Source: Haliclystus octoradiatus
Taxonomy: Eukaryota > Cnidaria > Staurozoa > Stauromedusae > Haliclystidae
Reading direction: 5' to 3'
Assembly (NCBI GenBank): GCA_916610825.1
Contig: OU744446.1
Coordinates: 11,342,538-11,406,537, forward strand
Length of the DNA: 64,000 nucleotides
Below, in pieces: positions 12,901 through 23,765 of the stretch. The translations under genes were made by a program, and so were the position numbers. The notes beneath the pieces were generated by a model. It saw only the letters and a list, made by a program, of their open reading frames with translations, was not told the DNA's origin and ran no database searches. The stretch's first letter is position 1. Each line of letters opens with the position of its first letter.

Positions 12901-13498
12901 ACAAAAGGTTCAGCCTTTGACCAATAAGTTTGACCAATAAATCATAAAAGAATCAATTTTCTTCTGAATTCGCTCTAACCTTCCGGAATCTAGGATTTCT
13001 ACTTTTGTCATACCCTGATATCATCTATATGCAAAAATCGACTTTGCAGGATTGCAGGTCTCTCAACTATCAAACTTTTCCTATCGAACACACACTTTCA
13101 AAATCAATCTCACACTCTTTAGCCTTAAACAAAGTAATTTTGTAGATTTCTCGATGAATAGACTAATAATCCAAAATATTTAAATTATAAAATATGCCTT
13201 CCTAAGTTGTTGTCCACAAGCATAGTGGAGCAAAAAATAAATGATTTATGAAACATTTGTTTCTCACTCTTCTGGCGCTCTCTCTCAAGTTGAGAGACCT
13301 GGTCATTGTCAAAGGTGGATCTATTCAAGAAGTACATTGAAACTATCCAATCGGGTTATAATAATAGCCAACCTTCAGATCAACAGTTGCACCCTCTGTA
13401 TACTCCTTTGGCGCAACACCAGGAAGATAGAAAGCATTACATAACGAAAGACAAACTGCAAGTGCCACAATTGAGATGAACATTCCTTGATCAGACAT
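956..13498 (-). CDS. TM9SF4: TM9SF4-like nonaspanin, N-terminal half (11 exons, gene continues off left edge)
   Basis: Transmembrane 9 superfamily protein (nonaspanin). The family is Golgi/endosomal with a large luminal domain and nine membrane spans, and acts in membrane-protein sorting and adhesion. Coding exons, 5' to 3' on minus: 13373-13498, 11262-11364, 11109-11152, 6455-6579, 6308-6362, 5212-5259, 5052-5104, 3393-3434, 2420-2511, 1168-1208, 956-1070. Phases agree at every join, giving 281 codons. Seen: Met start, signal peptide ([20 protein letters not shown]), mature start AFYLPGVAP, then [27 protein letters not shown]-like [31 protein letters not shown], a C-T-L-P block, [19 protein letters not shown] and the start of TM1. 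These follow TM9SF4 more closely than TM9SF1, 2 or 3, as judged from remembered family sequences. The other eight helices lie outside the window. Intron 3 (6580-11108) is swollen by mobile DNA. Confidence 0.93.
1566..1720. repeat. TTCATGAAC-rich foldback repeat
   Basis: Several overlapping copies of TTCATGAAC and its variants in both orientations, within a TM9SF4 intron. The same word clusters recur at 3070-3345, 4618-4785, 6222-6283 and 41190-41310. A small nonautonomous palindromic element is the simplest reading. Confidence 0.5.
2275..2402. repeat. Dispersed intronic repeat, copy 1
   Basis: Shares the order TTATTTCACT/CTATTTCACT, GTTAATATCACAA, CAGAACAGTGATA and a final GGTTAC/GGCTAC with 4790-4917. 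The two copies are diverged but colinear. Class unknown. Confidence 0.45.
3070..3345. repeat. TTCATGAAC-rich foldback repeat
   Basis: Contains GTTCATGAACTTT twice (near 3079 and 3301) with further degenerate TTCATGAA words and inverted segments. Same family as 4618-4785. Confidence 0.4.
4285..4594. mobile_element. Candidate solo LTR
   Basis: A 310 bp block beginning TGTAAGATAATACAG and ending CCTGCACA, so bounded by TG...CA. It is flanked by ACAC on both sides (4281-4284, 4595-4598), as expected of a 4 bp target duplication. It holds an internal AATAAAG about 50 bp before the end. No internal retroelement region is attached. The call rests on termini and flanks only. Confidence 0.45.
4618..4785. 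mobile_element. TTCATGAAC foldback miniature element
   Basis: Terminal inverted repeats CCCTGCGAAAAACAG (left) and its complement CTGTTCTTCGCAGGG (right) enclose repeated TTCATGAAC words. It interrupts another dispersed repeat, whose pieces lie at about 4598-4617 and 4790-4917. A compact relative is the near-perfect palindrome at 6222-6283. Confidence 0.55.
4790..4917. repeat. Dispersed intronic repeat, copy 2
   Basis: Diverged second copy of the unit at 2275-2402, immediately right of the foldback element that split it. Confidence 0.45.
5454..5735 (+). pseudogene. LINE reverse-transcriptase C-terminal tail, degraded
   Basis: Frame contains YASETWVL, then [23 protein letters not shown] and FLGHIER. 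This is the order found at the end of many non-LTR reverse transcriptases (SETW, then LGIHWP, then LGHI). One in-frame TGA separates the first and second blocks. No start, endonuclease or catalytic core is present, so this is a truncated fossil in a TM9SF4 intron. The LINE clade cannot be assigned. Confidence 0.65.
5957..6124. mobile_element. Miniature inverted-repeat element
   Basis: Ends are inverted: CACTACTGATACCAAAACTA on the left, and TTCATGGTTTTGGTG plus GTAGTG on the right. The interior repeats TTTCATGGC in both senses. A nonautonomous DNA element in a TM9SF4 intron; target duplication not resolved. Confidence 0.5.
6222..6283. repeat. Near-perfect palindrome
   Basis: CTTCAGGAGTTCATGAACAG is followed directly by its complement (TTCATGAACTCCTGAACTG), with ACTGCG/TTTGCAGGG-like ends. 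It is a compact copy of the foldback family at 4618-4785. Confidence 0.6.
6975..10275 (-). pseudogene. Ty3/Gypsy gag-pol relic without LTRs
   Basis: Minus-strand retroelement fragment. In order: end of gag with a CCHC-like cysteine cluster ([14 protein letters not shown], ~10.05 kb), protease (IDTGAS, ~9.8 kb), reverse transcriptase with YLDD (~8.95 kb), RNase H (start ~8.55 kb), integrase zinc region (~7.85 kb) and core (~7.7-7.45 kb). The C-terminal tail ends at a stop near 6975. Open frames are 8982-10232, 7417-8940 and 7175-7387; they are out of register near 9040 and 7430, so the copy is dead. The capsid part of gag is missing, and no LTR or primer-binding site is visible at either end. 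Coding runs right up to the surrounding hAT-like sequence. It lies in the same orientation as the host gene. Confidence 0.88.
10354..10578 (-). mobile_element. tRNA-derived SINE
   Basis: Read on minus, it opens with a tRNA-like head: an A-box-like TTGGTGTAGTGGCTAGGACG and a B box GGTTCAATCCC about 30 bases later. A body with GGTGTCAGGAAGGGCATCCG follows, and then a 14 bp A tract (the T run at 10354-10367). These are the parts of a Pol III SINE. A diverged remnant of the same body lies near 12365-12420. Confidence 0.8.
11700..11866. mobile_element. Degraded hAT-like miniature element
   Basis: Internal GGAATCTAGGACT, GGATCCCCACTTTT and the end CCTATCCTG match the right half of the elements at 12892-13017 and 21070-21231. 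The left end is too eroded to place. Confidence 0.4.
12365..12420 (-). repeat. SINE body remnant
   Basis: GATGCCATTCCTGATCCCAA and CATAGGGATCCTGGCAG correspond to GATGCCCTTCCTGACACCAA and CATAGTGCTCCTGCCAG in the SINE at 10354-10578. The tRNA-like head is lost. Confidence 0.5.
12892..13017. mobile_element. hAT-like miniature element
   Basis: 126 bp element starting CAGGGGACAACAAAAGG and ending CTTTTGTCATACCCTG. Flanks are ATGTCATC and ATATCATC, a decayed 8 bp target duplication (7 of 8). It is an old member of the family with copies at 19602, 21070 and 40247. It lies in TM9SF4 intron 1. Confidence 0.65.
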
Positions 13499-15656
13499 CA
13501 CCTGAACAATGAATATAATACACAAATTAGAACTTAAACAAATCATCACCATCATCATCATCATCATCGTTTTTTGAGAACCTTCGAGCTATCTGGCTTT
13601 TTCAAAGGGCTCATACATAATTAAATTAAAATAGTTACAAACTTAATTACAATTATAGACAAGAAATGTAGATTAGTTAATGATTAGTCTTTACATATTG
13701 AATTTGATTTGAACATAATTTTTGGAAAACCCTACTATCAATGGTATCCTACATCGAGTTTGGAAGATCATTCCATTTGCAAACACCAGCTGATTGAAAA
13801 GAGTGACAATGACTTGGTTGAATGTAAATATAATTGTTTTCGGATGATTGTGTTTTCGTGGTGTACGGAGAAGAGAAGAGGGTGGATAGCAAAGGAAGAG
13901 CTTGATAAAATTTAATTTTAAGAGCCCAGGAAAGCTGATTGGAAGTCATCCTATCCTTCATGCTTAGCCATTCAAGCTGACTAAGCATATTGGAGAGAGG
14001 GGTCCTGTGTAATGACACTGGACTGGAGCCTCTGGAGGCGATCAACAAGCAATAGGCCTACATTGAACACATCTGTTTGAGTGGGGTACCTAAATAGACA
14101 TTAAGTAATATATAAGGGGTCCTATAAAATAGTCCTATGCAACGAGAAGTAAACATCATTAAAGCAGTATTTTTTGCATCATTTTTCACCTATACTTTGT
14201 TCAAAAAGACAAGATACATAAAATCTCTTTTTCTTTGTGAAATCGATAAAAAAAATGAAAGAAATAATACCGTTTGCAATAGAAGGTATTATTTGTCTTG
14301 TACCTTGTTAGGTTCAATAAGCACAATCCAAGGAGAATGGAGCCAGTGCTGAACTACGAACGGGAATTGGGTAATTATGACATGCCTGAAACATTAATTT
14401 TTCCCTATGATTTGAGAACTGCACCATCTAGGAACCCCCCATATAATAGGTGTTATATATTAGTAAAGTTCATATAAATAGGATACTGCATTTTGTTTTC
14501 ATTTTTATAGCTTTCAAGTCTATATTATCAGGTCCATGATGAATAAGATACTGTAATTGTGTACATGCATTGAGCCTAATAAGCAATCAATATAAATAAT
14601 AATCAATGCAAGTGAATACGTAGTACATGTAACCATTCACATTATTGGAATGTGCCATCCCTCTTACGCTTTACATTTCTGCTACAAAAAGAACGCCACA
14701 AATCACGGTCAGACATGATGACAAAGAAACTTGTAAATAACACAATTCACGATACAAAACGTTATGAAAAGATACTGCTCTCCCATGGAGAGCCCCGTCG
14801 AAACATCTCCTTCGGTTTACAGACTTTACATGTTCTACAGAAGTGTTTATTGGGATGTGTTCAAATCATTAAAATACAAAAGAATAACTGAGAACGATTT
14901 AAATGGAAAATAAAATAAAGGCATAATTGATTACACACAGATGTAATCAAGGATGAGCAATCCCTTATTTTAGGAGGTAATTGCTTTTAAATTAAGCAGG
15001 TATAATTTGGTATAGCCCTAACTGAAATACCCTTACCATTGTAATTGAACAATAAATCTTTTAAAATACACCTCTATATCAAATGATGGTCTAATCAAAG
15101 TAACATGACCAAATTCTAGCAAATTCTGCTAAATTCAAACTATAAATGTTTCGATACTGCAAAATATAAACAATAAGAAAATGATATGTCACCAGAGCCA
15201 CGTAAACACTTGCAAGCTCGAATACAGTGCAGCGGTGCTGCCTTCAAATAGATGATTGTCTTTACCAGTAAGTAGCATTGAGTTATAGCCAAACAATCTT
15301 CATTTATCCGTGCTAAATATCACCAATGTAAGACTACAAGAATATATTAAATAAAATGTAATTTATTATCAAAATTTCAAACGAAAGACGTGTGAAATCA
15401 AATATCAAAATCATAGCCTCTCACAATTCAGCAATTTAGCGAGGCATAAAATATATTAATTTTCACAGTACTTGTTTACAAATTAATTTCAAAATCGATA
15501 GACGTAAAATAATACATACTGTGATTTTATACTTTTGATAGCTAGTAGATAATCGCTTCCACGATCTTGGAATCTCTCTTTACATAGACGAAGCCTTTTA
15601 GGCTTGCACACGTGAAAAGAGCAACGCATTAGTTTATATTTTCTGTAAAATTCATT
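13499..15656. promoter_or_regulatory. Divergent intergenic region between TM9SF4 and GLUT
   Basis: 2.1 kb between two oppositely directed start codons, so both promoters must lie here unless 5' UTR exons are remote. It holds an ATC microsatellite at 13546-13569 and a LINE tail at 13749-14048. I see no convincing TATA or initiator that fixes either start site. Confidence 0.4.
13749..14048 (-). pseudogene. LINE reverse-transcriptase C-terminal fragment
   Basis: A minus-strand frame of 99 residues with LEWLSMKDR, then NQLSWALKIK, then FQSAGVCKWNDLPNS. The spacing and the terminal F-x5-W-N-D/S-L-P signature are those of the last ~90 residues of Jockey/CR1-like LINE ORF2 proteins. No catalytic core is present. 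Truncated fossil in the TM9SF4-GLUT spacer. Confidence 0.6.
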
Positions 15657-18600
15657 ATGGAGTCCCCAGTGGAAGTTCATGAAACAAGTAGTTCTGAATC
15701 TATTCAGCCATCACCACGAAGGGTAACCTTTTATTTGGTTTTGACATCTCTAGTTTGTGTTGCTGGTTCTTCATTTCAATTCGGCTACAATCTAGTTGTA
15801 ATCAATGCACCTGAAAAGGTAAACACACTCAAGATATATTACGCTGATTATATTGTCGATTCATTATGTTATCAATTTATTAGTACCATGTAGCAAATAA
15901 GCCATTTCATGAACATGATAGGCTAGATCTGTTTATCGATGCGTGATAATGGTGATATATATTATTCAATTATGCTGAGTGACGTGTGTGATATTTTATA
16001 GTCTGCCTAATTATTATGCGTTTTAGTCTATCTAAAATTTTGTGTTTTGCACGTCTCGATGTTTATTATGGAGAAATAAACCCACTCGCGCTCATTAATT
16101 AAGGTTGACTGAGCAGCACGCAAGTCATGAAGGTGGTAACTTGAAGATTGAGCTATCCTAAACTGACTTTACCACCGGTGTTGTCATTAATTACGTACGT
16201 TACGTCACTACGTACGGTGGACTCAAACAAATTTCTGTAGGGGGTAGGGGAAAGTGAGTTTTTAGTCAATCCAGCAGTTCCCTGTTCGGTTCTACGTATA
16301 TTTATCAATATATATATATGCTATTTTTTTGTGCGTACACTGTGCCTGCATTATATGAAGTTGTGACAACATTTAACTTGAAACATATAATTATGCAAGA
16401 TTCAGGGTCTGAATAGAGGAGAAATAAAATAAAATAAGTTACGGTGACGTTAAATAAAAGTTCTCAATTTATTTTCTGCAGGTGATCAGGGCACACTTTG
16501 CCAATGCATCTGGTTTTACTGATTTTATGTGGTCTGTCATTGTTTCCATATTTGCTTTTGCTGGTATGTTTGGAGCCTTATGCGGACCACATCTTGCTGC
16601 AAGAATTGGAAGGTGTGTACATTGTTGATCTATGCTACTCACTATCCCGTCTGTACCATTGATTGCCTTCATCAATTTTCATGGATGGTCTTCGGTCGGA
16701 AGGCTATATAAGTTTGTATCAAATCTGTGATAAATGAGACAGTATTGGCTTACCAAACGGCGCCCATACAGCTTTTCCATTTCTAGAGGAATGACACTGT
16801 TTGCTAAAGGCAATGATAGTAATGCTCATTACTGATCTCAGCCACAACACTGAACATTAATTTCAACATGCCACGCAACATAAATAAATTACTCTCGGCT
16901 TGATTATGATTGTGCAACTGTATAGGTCTGCCGATCAGAATTCAATCTGATCAGATTTTTGTTGTATTAGGAGTGGATTTCTTATTGTCCAATCAGATTT
17001 CTTGCAACTATTTTCGGATCCGATCGAATCAGATTTCCTTGAAAATATTAATAATTTATTTAGCAATTACTCTTTTTTAGTTAAATGATTAAATAAAGGT
17101 ATTTTTCAGCCTTAATTTACTGCTATTTGATCATTTACTATGCAATTATATTTAAAGTGCACATGACACCAACTAATGTTTTTCTGGAATCGAGTAGCCC
17201 ATGCAAAATAAATAGGAATGGTGACAATAATTTTTCGATTTGGACTCTTATAAGCTGAATTATTTAATTAATGTTGAAAGTACCATATTTCAGAAATAGT
17301 GCTCCTTCGAAAGTCGATAGAAAAACTTCATCGAAGTCTAACAAAACCTTTCTAAAACTCTACAATTTACGTTCAATTAACAATCATATATAGCCAACAA
17401 GGTGTTCCAAAGATATCTGTTTTGGGAAGTGGACAATTTCTTTTCCGCGAGAAAAAGTTATGATTTTTAAGTCTAGACTTTGTTATTTTTCCATAGTGAG
17501 CTCTCTTGTCATTTGAACATGAGTTCTGACTTTCGAAGGAGCACTATTTTGAACTATGGTACTTTCAACATTAAATAACTCAGCTTATAAGAGTTCAAAT
17601 CGAAAAATTATTGTCGCCATTCCTATTTACTTTCCATGGGCTACCCGATTTCGGAAAAACATGTTTTGGTGTCATGTGCACTTTAAGAAATTACAATTCT
17701 CAGATTCAAACTTTGTGTGTTTATTCCTGAGATGTTTTTACCATTTTGAATAATCGGTTCGAATCAGATTAATAATCCGAATTGGATTAATAAGCTGAAT
17801 CCGAAATTTTCAGATTATTCTCGGATTATTCTCATTCGGATCGAATCAGATTTGGATGGGTAATATTTTTCAAACATTCGGATTACTACAGTACTACCTA
17901 ATCCGATCCGATGCAGACCTCTACAACAGTACACCGCAGATGTAATTCCTGCTGTAATTCCTCACGAGGAAGAAGATGAGGAAGACAGTAGTTTATTAGC
18001 TATAGGCCTATATAGGCATTCTACATCATTATGAGCACTTTACATTGGATGATTGGATAAAGCTATGAAAACAAAATGTTTGGTTAATTGTACTGCTTCT
18101 TGATGTCAGGAAAAATAGGCTATAATTTAAATGTGATTGAATATAAAAATGTTACTGTAATGCTATTTCACATGTGTTACCATGAATTAAGTCGCGCATT
18201 TGTATTATTTTTTAGAAATCGCACATTGATGGTCAATACAGTATTCGTTATGGTTGGATCCCTTTTACTTGCAATAAGTAAACCCACAGAAACATATTGG
18301 TTACTACTTGTTGGAAGGATTTTGGTTGGTTTCAATGCAGGTAAGACAAGAAATAGGCTCTGAAGGGTTTCTTAATTTCTGGCATAGGAAATAATAACTT
18401 AATAGTAGGAGAGTGGGTCAAATGTAACAAGAGGTCTTGAGAGGATGGTATTCAATTTTTGATATTGATTATTGCAGTGTCTCACAAAAGATTAACGAAG
18501 TCAAATATCCTAATTAAAGTAATTGAGACCATATCGCCCTATCGAAGGTACCCATATACCTCTCCCATTTCTAGAAATTTCTAGAGATTTCTAGATAAAT

Positions 18601-21600
18601 GGCTCTTTTTTCTATATGTAATGATTGTAAATAATCATTAATGATCTCAGCCGCAACACTGCAGATCAATTTCATCATATCTTTTTTGAAATGGGGGGGG
18701 GGGGGCGTCCAAAATCCTAGAACATTTTCACCCATTTTGTTTTTCTGTATTATTTTTGATAAATCTCATTATTATCAATGTTGATAGAAAAATATCACTT
18801 TTCTTCTAAATTTGTTTTACTCTTGTCATACCTTTACTGTTTGTATTCAAATTGTTCCACCCACAGGCCTACTTTTTGTGGCTAATCCAGAGATATATTA
18901 CATTGTACTGCAGTATGTATATTTGAGCAGGTCATTCACAGACTCACTGTATGAATGATGGTTGTTTGACATAGATGGTCATTTCAGACAGTGAAACAGA
19001 AAATAATGCGATCTTGTTGATTTCTACTACTGTACCTGTGTGCTTCTTTGCGTGACTGATTTTGTGATATAGCTTTCCATTTGTTGATTGTTGAATCCTG
19101 TTGACACACCTTGTTTGACCTGGTATTCTATGATTTAAGGTGTCAATACGGTTGTGGCACCAATGTACCTCTCAGAGATTGCACCAATTAGCCTGCGAGG
19201 ATCTTTGGGTACTATGAATCAATTTGGGATTGTTAGTGGAATATTAATTTCACAGATCCTTGGATTGACATATGTAAGTTCTACTAAATCAAAATGTTAG
19301 CTAGCTAATACACAGGTCAATATTAAAATATACTGTAGTAGAACGCTTGGAGGCAAACAGTAGGTTTTCAGATTTTCAAAATTTACCATGATTGTGCATG
19401 TAGGCACCCTTTATGTTTGTAGCACATATTTAAACCTTCAGTTTTATAAGGCTAAATATGAACTAAAAACTTTGAATAAAACACTCTGCTAATAGTAATC
19501 AGCCCAACTTCAGAAATACTGTATGTGTAGCCTATATATATATCACTATCAATTGTAAAGGTAATAACGTATACTCCCTTTGAATCTAATGTAATTGTAA
19601 ACAGGGTTTCACAAAAGTTTTGATCTTCCGGGAACTGTGTTGTTCGATTGTAAACCTTCTGGGATTAAATTTATAATGCTTCATAGTTTTGAAGAATTGA
19701 TCTGAAGATTTCAGAAATTTGACTTACTTTGAAGCAAGTCGCATAGAGTTCAAAAGATAAAAATATGAAATCCAAAAATAATAAATTTTGATTAAGAAAA
19801 TAATCATGATCAGATTGGAAACTTCGGGAACCAGGTTCCCAGGATCCCGCACTTTGTGACAGCCTGATTGTAAATCTCCTGTTTGTTTGTAAATCCTTCT
19901 CTGAGCTATCTGCAAGCACCTAATATGGTTGGTCCAATGGTCCTATCATAGAGGCTGTGGAATCAATGTTTGTCTATAAAGATATGCTACAAATACATTC
20001 TCATGTGAATACTACAATACCACCTTTACTTGTAAAAAACCTTATTAAATAGATTTCAAAAGTCTTAATAATTATACTTTATCTGTTCCTATCCAGGTAC
20101 TTGGAACAGAGGCTGCTTGGCCATTCTTATTTGCAACATCTGGCATTGTGGGTGCTGTACAGTTGTTCCTTTTGCCGCTGTGCCCCGAAAGCCCTCGTTA
20201 TCAACTCATTGTAGAAAACAAAGAAGAGGCTGCAATTGCTGGTAACGAATCAACATTTAATTATTTCAATTCCAATGGTATATTCTTTTTTATGTATCCC
20301 AAGGATGTCGGCAAGTCTGACTTTGGCCATGGAAATTTTAATTTTGTGGGAAAGGAGATACAATTTTTTATAATTCTGATTTCACATTAGTCCTTAGGGG
20401 ATATGAGGATAGGAATATTATCATATAGTTAGCCCTATTGCCATTCCGACTGTCATTCCGAGTTTTGGAAAGTGAATAATAGAAAATAGTTTAATTTCTA
20501 CACTAAGTATCTCTGCTGATATGCGCGTTTAAACGGAAACAATCCTTTTCAACCTTGACTTCCTCATTTAACATCAACTATCCAAGTTTGTGTAAAAAGT
20601 TGTTGGTGTCATGTGCATTTTAAATAATCCAATCTATGTTTAGGTCTGCGAAAGTTCAGAGGTTGTGATGATGTTTCTGCCGATATTGATGAAATGAAGG
20701 TATGACCACGCAATTCACATTATATATCAACGTAGGACGTTCAAATTATATTGAAACCAATTTTGACTGTTAATTTTTATTTTAATAGATTGAAGCTGAA
20801 AAGCAAAACAAAGAAAAACGCATCAGCATCTTGGAATTATTCACAACCCGGGATCTTCGTCGGCCGTTAATCATTAGTGTTGTTATGCAAATGTCACAGC
20901 AGTTATCTGGTATAAATGGGGTGCGTAACAAATCATGCTTGATTCATTTTATCAGTAACATCTTGAAGTGCCAGGCCATTGATAACTGAAGATACCTCTG
21001 GGTCTAAGGTCTGAGAATAGTTTAGTAGAGTGCCAACAAGTCCATTTGTGGTAGACATATTATCATGATCACAGTATCTGACAAAAGGTTTATCCTTCAG
21101 GAATCCTAGAAATTTTTTCCTTCATGGTATTTTTTGGGGGATTGGCCTATAAATCACAAAAATATCAATTTTCCTCTGACTTCGCTTCAGGCTTCCAGGG
21201 GATCCCTTGATCCCCACTTTTGTCGGACCTGATCATGATTGAACTTGAGTTTTAGACATAGTTGAAAACACAATTTTAGTCCTTATTGTGCTCGTATTGG
21301 CCGGGATAGTAATAATTCAAAATTAAAACCAGTCACATTCGTTCTTGCCATGGATATTTTTTGCTCAATTTGCATTGTTTTTAATGTATCCGGGATAAAA
21401 ATAAATGAGCAATCTACCCATCATCAGATTACAATGCAGAGGCAGGTTGTGATTTTCCAAAGAACTAGGTTCATACAATATATAACTCAAAATAAATTAA
21501 GAATAAAACTGGCTGCAAACGTAGCAATATAATATCAACACATCAAACCAAATTCCACACAAATATTTTAATTATTATTATATATAGTACAGCATTCGAA

Positions 21601-23737
21601 CAGCATTTTATTGAAATAGCATAACACACTAATGTATATTTTTGCTATTGAAATGAACTAATTTCGAATTAATAAGTCGGTCGTCAGAGATTAATTTTCT
21701 ATTGTTTCCGCCTATTGTTCTTATTCAGCATCCACTCCTTGTTAGCGACCATAATCGGAAGGTTCCCTTGAGTAGTCGCTTACGAGGAGTTCGACTGTAC
21801 TAGAGATATTAATACCTGCCCTGCTGGGTATAATGTGACTTTATCATTGACTTCTTAGGGGGAGGACACTGACTGTGAAAACCCATGGGTTGCCTTTTCC
21901 TGCTTGACCTTGATAAATGTTTGGGCATTGCAGTGAAACAAATTAAAATTATATTTCACTGCTTCTGTAATTTTGCTTTAGTGTAATTTACAACATACAA
22001 ATACCATTGATTACTTTCAAATCCAAACATATTGCAAAGAATGTCACAACAAAAAGTATTTTTAACACTTACTTTATTAGTTTTGTAATAAAAAACAGAC
22101 TGACAACATACAAAATATTACTAGTGACTTCTAAGAAAAGATTTGGAAGAAAAGTTGATAATTTTTATTTATTGGGCAAACCTCAACAAAAAATTAAGAA
22201 GAATAAATGTAGGATTCCAGAAGGCTAAAACTTTTGTCGGACGCTGACCATTGAACTAATACCAGCAAACTTTATTCTCTAAATTATAATTTTACTTTAT
22301 TGACTTGAAAATATCCCATAGGTACTATTCTATTCAACCGACATGTTTTCCAAATTAAATCTGAGTACTGCCAAAAGCCAAGCAGCCACATGTGGTGTGG
22401 GAGCAGTTAGCGTTGTCATGACAGCAATTGTGGTAAGGTTTCCAACAGATAGTTTATTTATGCACATTTTATATTATGATTGAGATTATTTGATTTGATT
22501 ATTTTGATCATATTCAATCTTAATTATTATAGGGTGATGATATTAATTAATTAGTAAAATACATTTCTGCTATACATTTGCAGATTTTCCTTGTTGAGAG
22601 AAAAGGTCGTCGTTTCCTTATGTTGGTCGGTCTTGCTGGAATGGCTATTTTCTATGCCCTTATCACAATCACTTTTGTATATGTTGATGTAAGTTGGATT
22701 CTATGCAATGCATGTAGTTCAATTACCATGTTAGTCTTTACTACATGATTCTGTTGTCGTGGTGTTATGCTAATATATAAATCTGATTATCTCAATTTAT
22801 AGAAAAATGAAGACTGGGCCAAGTATGGTTCAATTGTTCTAACCCTCCTGTTGGTGGTCTTCTTTCAACTTGGACCAGGTTTGAGTTTTTCAAGGTTATC
22901 TTCAAAAACACACTACTTGAAGTGTTGTTAAATTGTTATCAATTATTGAATTACTTCAATGCATTGATTTATGTTGCAGGTCCAATCCCATGGTTCATTG
23001 TAGCGGAGTTGTTCTCCCAGGGTCCTTTGCCAGCTGCAATATCAGTTTCCGGAATTGTTAATTGGTTTTCTGGCTTTCTCGTTGGTCTCATTTTTCAATC
23101 AATCCAAGTAAGTGAGAGGGTTTTTACTTTATAGTGATCCATACATTAGAGAAGACCATGGTGTTTATGAGCAGACTACGTTTAAATAAGGAAAACCGTT
23201 ATAATCTCAATATGATTATGTGGATATAGTCGAATTTTCTCGCGCTTAATACCTCCTTTTTAATTAATAACCCTGCATGAAACTGATTTCTATTTGCCAT
23301 ACAATGTTTCTACCTTGCTTGGTATCCCACTTTTCATCCATACCAGAGAGGGAAATATGAATCATATTCTGCTGTAATACACTATAACCATCGTTGTTTT
23401 TGAGCCGATACAGAAGAATCCCTTAAATTGTTCATTTTTGGAAGAAATGGATGAGTTATTTCGGATTCATTCGATTCCTTTTGAAGTTGTTTTCTTGTTG
23501 TTTTCTATTTAGAAATTGTTATTTCCGTACACGTTTCTACCTTTCATGGTTCTCGTCATTTTATTCTTCATCTTCACTTATTTTTACGTTCCCGAAACAA
23601 AAGGACGTACAGTAGATAATATTATGGACGATTTCCGTGGACCCAAGAATGATCACGAAGAAATTGGAGATACTTCACCCGTAAAGAAATTTTCGAAGGG
23701 TGCCAGCGAAGAAACACAACTTATTGAACCTAGCTGA
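15657..23737 (+). CDS. SLC2A: Class I facilitative glucose transporter (GLUT/SLC2A), 12 exons
   Basis: Twelve-helix sugar uniporter of the plasma membrane. Exons: 15657-15818, 16482-16612, 18216-18340, 19140-19273, 20097-20241, 20644-20699, 20789-20920, 22322-22432, 22584-22688, 22803-22878, 22980-23107, 23513-23737. All joins keep phase and give 509 residues, the usual family length. Motifs: QFGYN and INAPEK (helix 1), N-A-S glycosylation site in the first outer loop, G-R after helix 2, [18 protein letters not shown] and [20 protein letters not shown] (the helix 7 QLS of class I), [18 protein letters not shown] and PETKGR. The C-terminus is short and acidic (EETQLIEPS). AATAAA follows the stop by ~22 bases. 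Convergent with EYA. Closest to GLUT1-4; the paralogue is not assignable. Confidence 0.95.
16759..16870. repeat. Dispersed ~120 bp repeat
   Basis: GGCGCCCATACAGC, CCATTTCTAGAGGAATGAC, GATCTCAGCCACAACACTG and AATTTCAACA appear in the same order at 18541-18690 and 39598-39725, and partly at 12583-12660. Unknown class; no TIRs seen. Confidence 0.5.
16924..17920. mobile_element. Outer element of a nested pair (ATCCGATTC-rich, AGGTCTGC ends)
   Basis: Begins AGGTCTGCCGATCAG and ends CCGATCCGATGCAGACCT, so the termini are inverted (AGGTCTGC). The interior is packed with AATCAGATT, ATCCGAAT and their complements. It is interrupted by the long-TIR element at 17152-17686. A relative without the insertion lies around 29215-29680. 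Target duplication not identified. In GLUT intron 2. Confidence 0.6.
17152..17686. mobile_element. Long-TIR miniature element with TTAA flanks
   Basis: Arms of about 190 bp are inverted copies: TTAAAGTGCACATGACACCA on the left matches the complement of TGGTGTCATGTGCACTTTAA on the right. Both arms also carry GTAGCCCATG, CTTATAAGCTGA, GAAAGTACCATA and GTGCTCCTTCGAAAGT. TTAA at both outer edges suggests piggyBac-type insertion, although the ends lack a typical piggyBac CCC. No transposase. A right-end fragment lies at 20600-20630. Confidence 0.75.
18541..18690. repeat. Dispersed ~120 bp repeat, second copy
   Basis: TCCCATTTCTAG, GATCTCAGCCGCAACACTG and GATCAATTTCA as at 16759-16870. It is followed by a run of 13 G at about 18692. 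Confidence 0.5.
19602..19866. mobile_element. hAT-like miniature element
   Basis: 265 bp, starting CAGGGTTTCACAAAAGTTTT and ending CACTTTGTGACAGCCTG. It is flanked by a perfect 8 bp duplication ATTGTAAA (19594-19601, 19867-19874). Internal GGAACCAGG and CAGGATCCC agree with the other copies. No transposase. In GLUT intron 4. Confidence 0.8.
21070..21231. mobile_element. hAT-like miniature element
   Basis: 162 bp, with CAGTATCTGACAAAAGG near the left edge and CACTTTTGTCGGACCTG at the right. ATCATGAT flanks both sides (21062-21069, 21232-21239). It shares CAGGAATCCTAG and GATCCCCACTTTTGT with the rest of the family. In GLUT intron 7. Confidence 0.75.
22140..22245. mobile_element. Truncated hAT-like miniature element
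   Basis: Ends AAAACTTTTGTCGGACGCTG, preceded by GGATTCCAGAAGG, in the orientation opposite to 21070-21231. The other terminus is missing. In GLUT intron 7. Confidence 0.5.
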
Positions 23738-23759
23738 TGAAATTAATCAAAGGCATGAT

Positions 23760-23765
23760 AATAAA
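23760..23765 (+). promoter_or_regulatory. GLUT polyadenylation signal
   Basis: Canonical AATAAA 22 bases after the TGA stop of the transporter. This leaves about 320 bp to the stop of the convergent EYA gene. Confidence 0.6.

Noticed and set aside
22001..22012. ACCATTGA matching the right flank of the truncated element at 22140-22245, as a target duplication
   Set aside because: No element terminus follows the left copy, so the 8 bp match may be chance.
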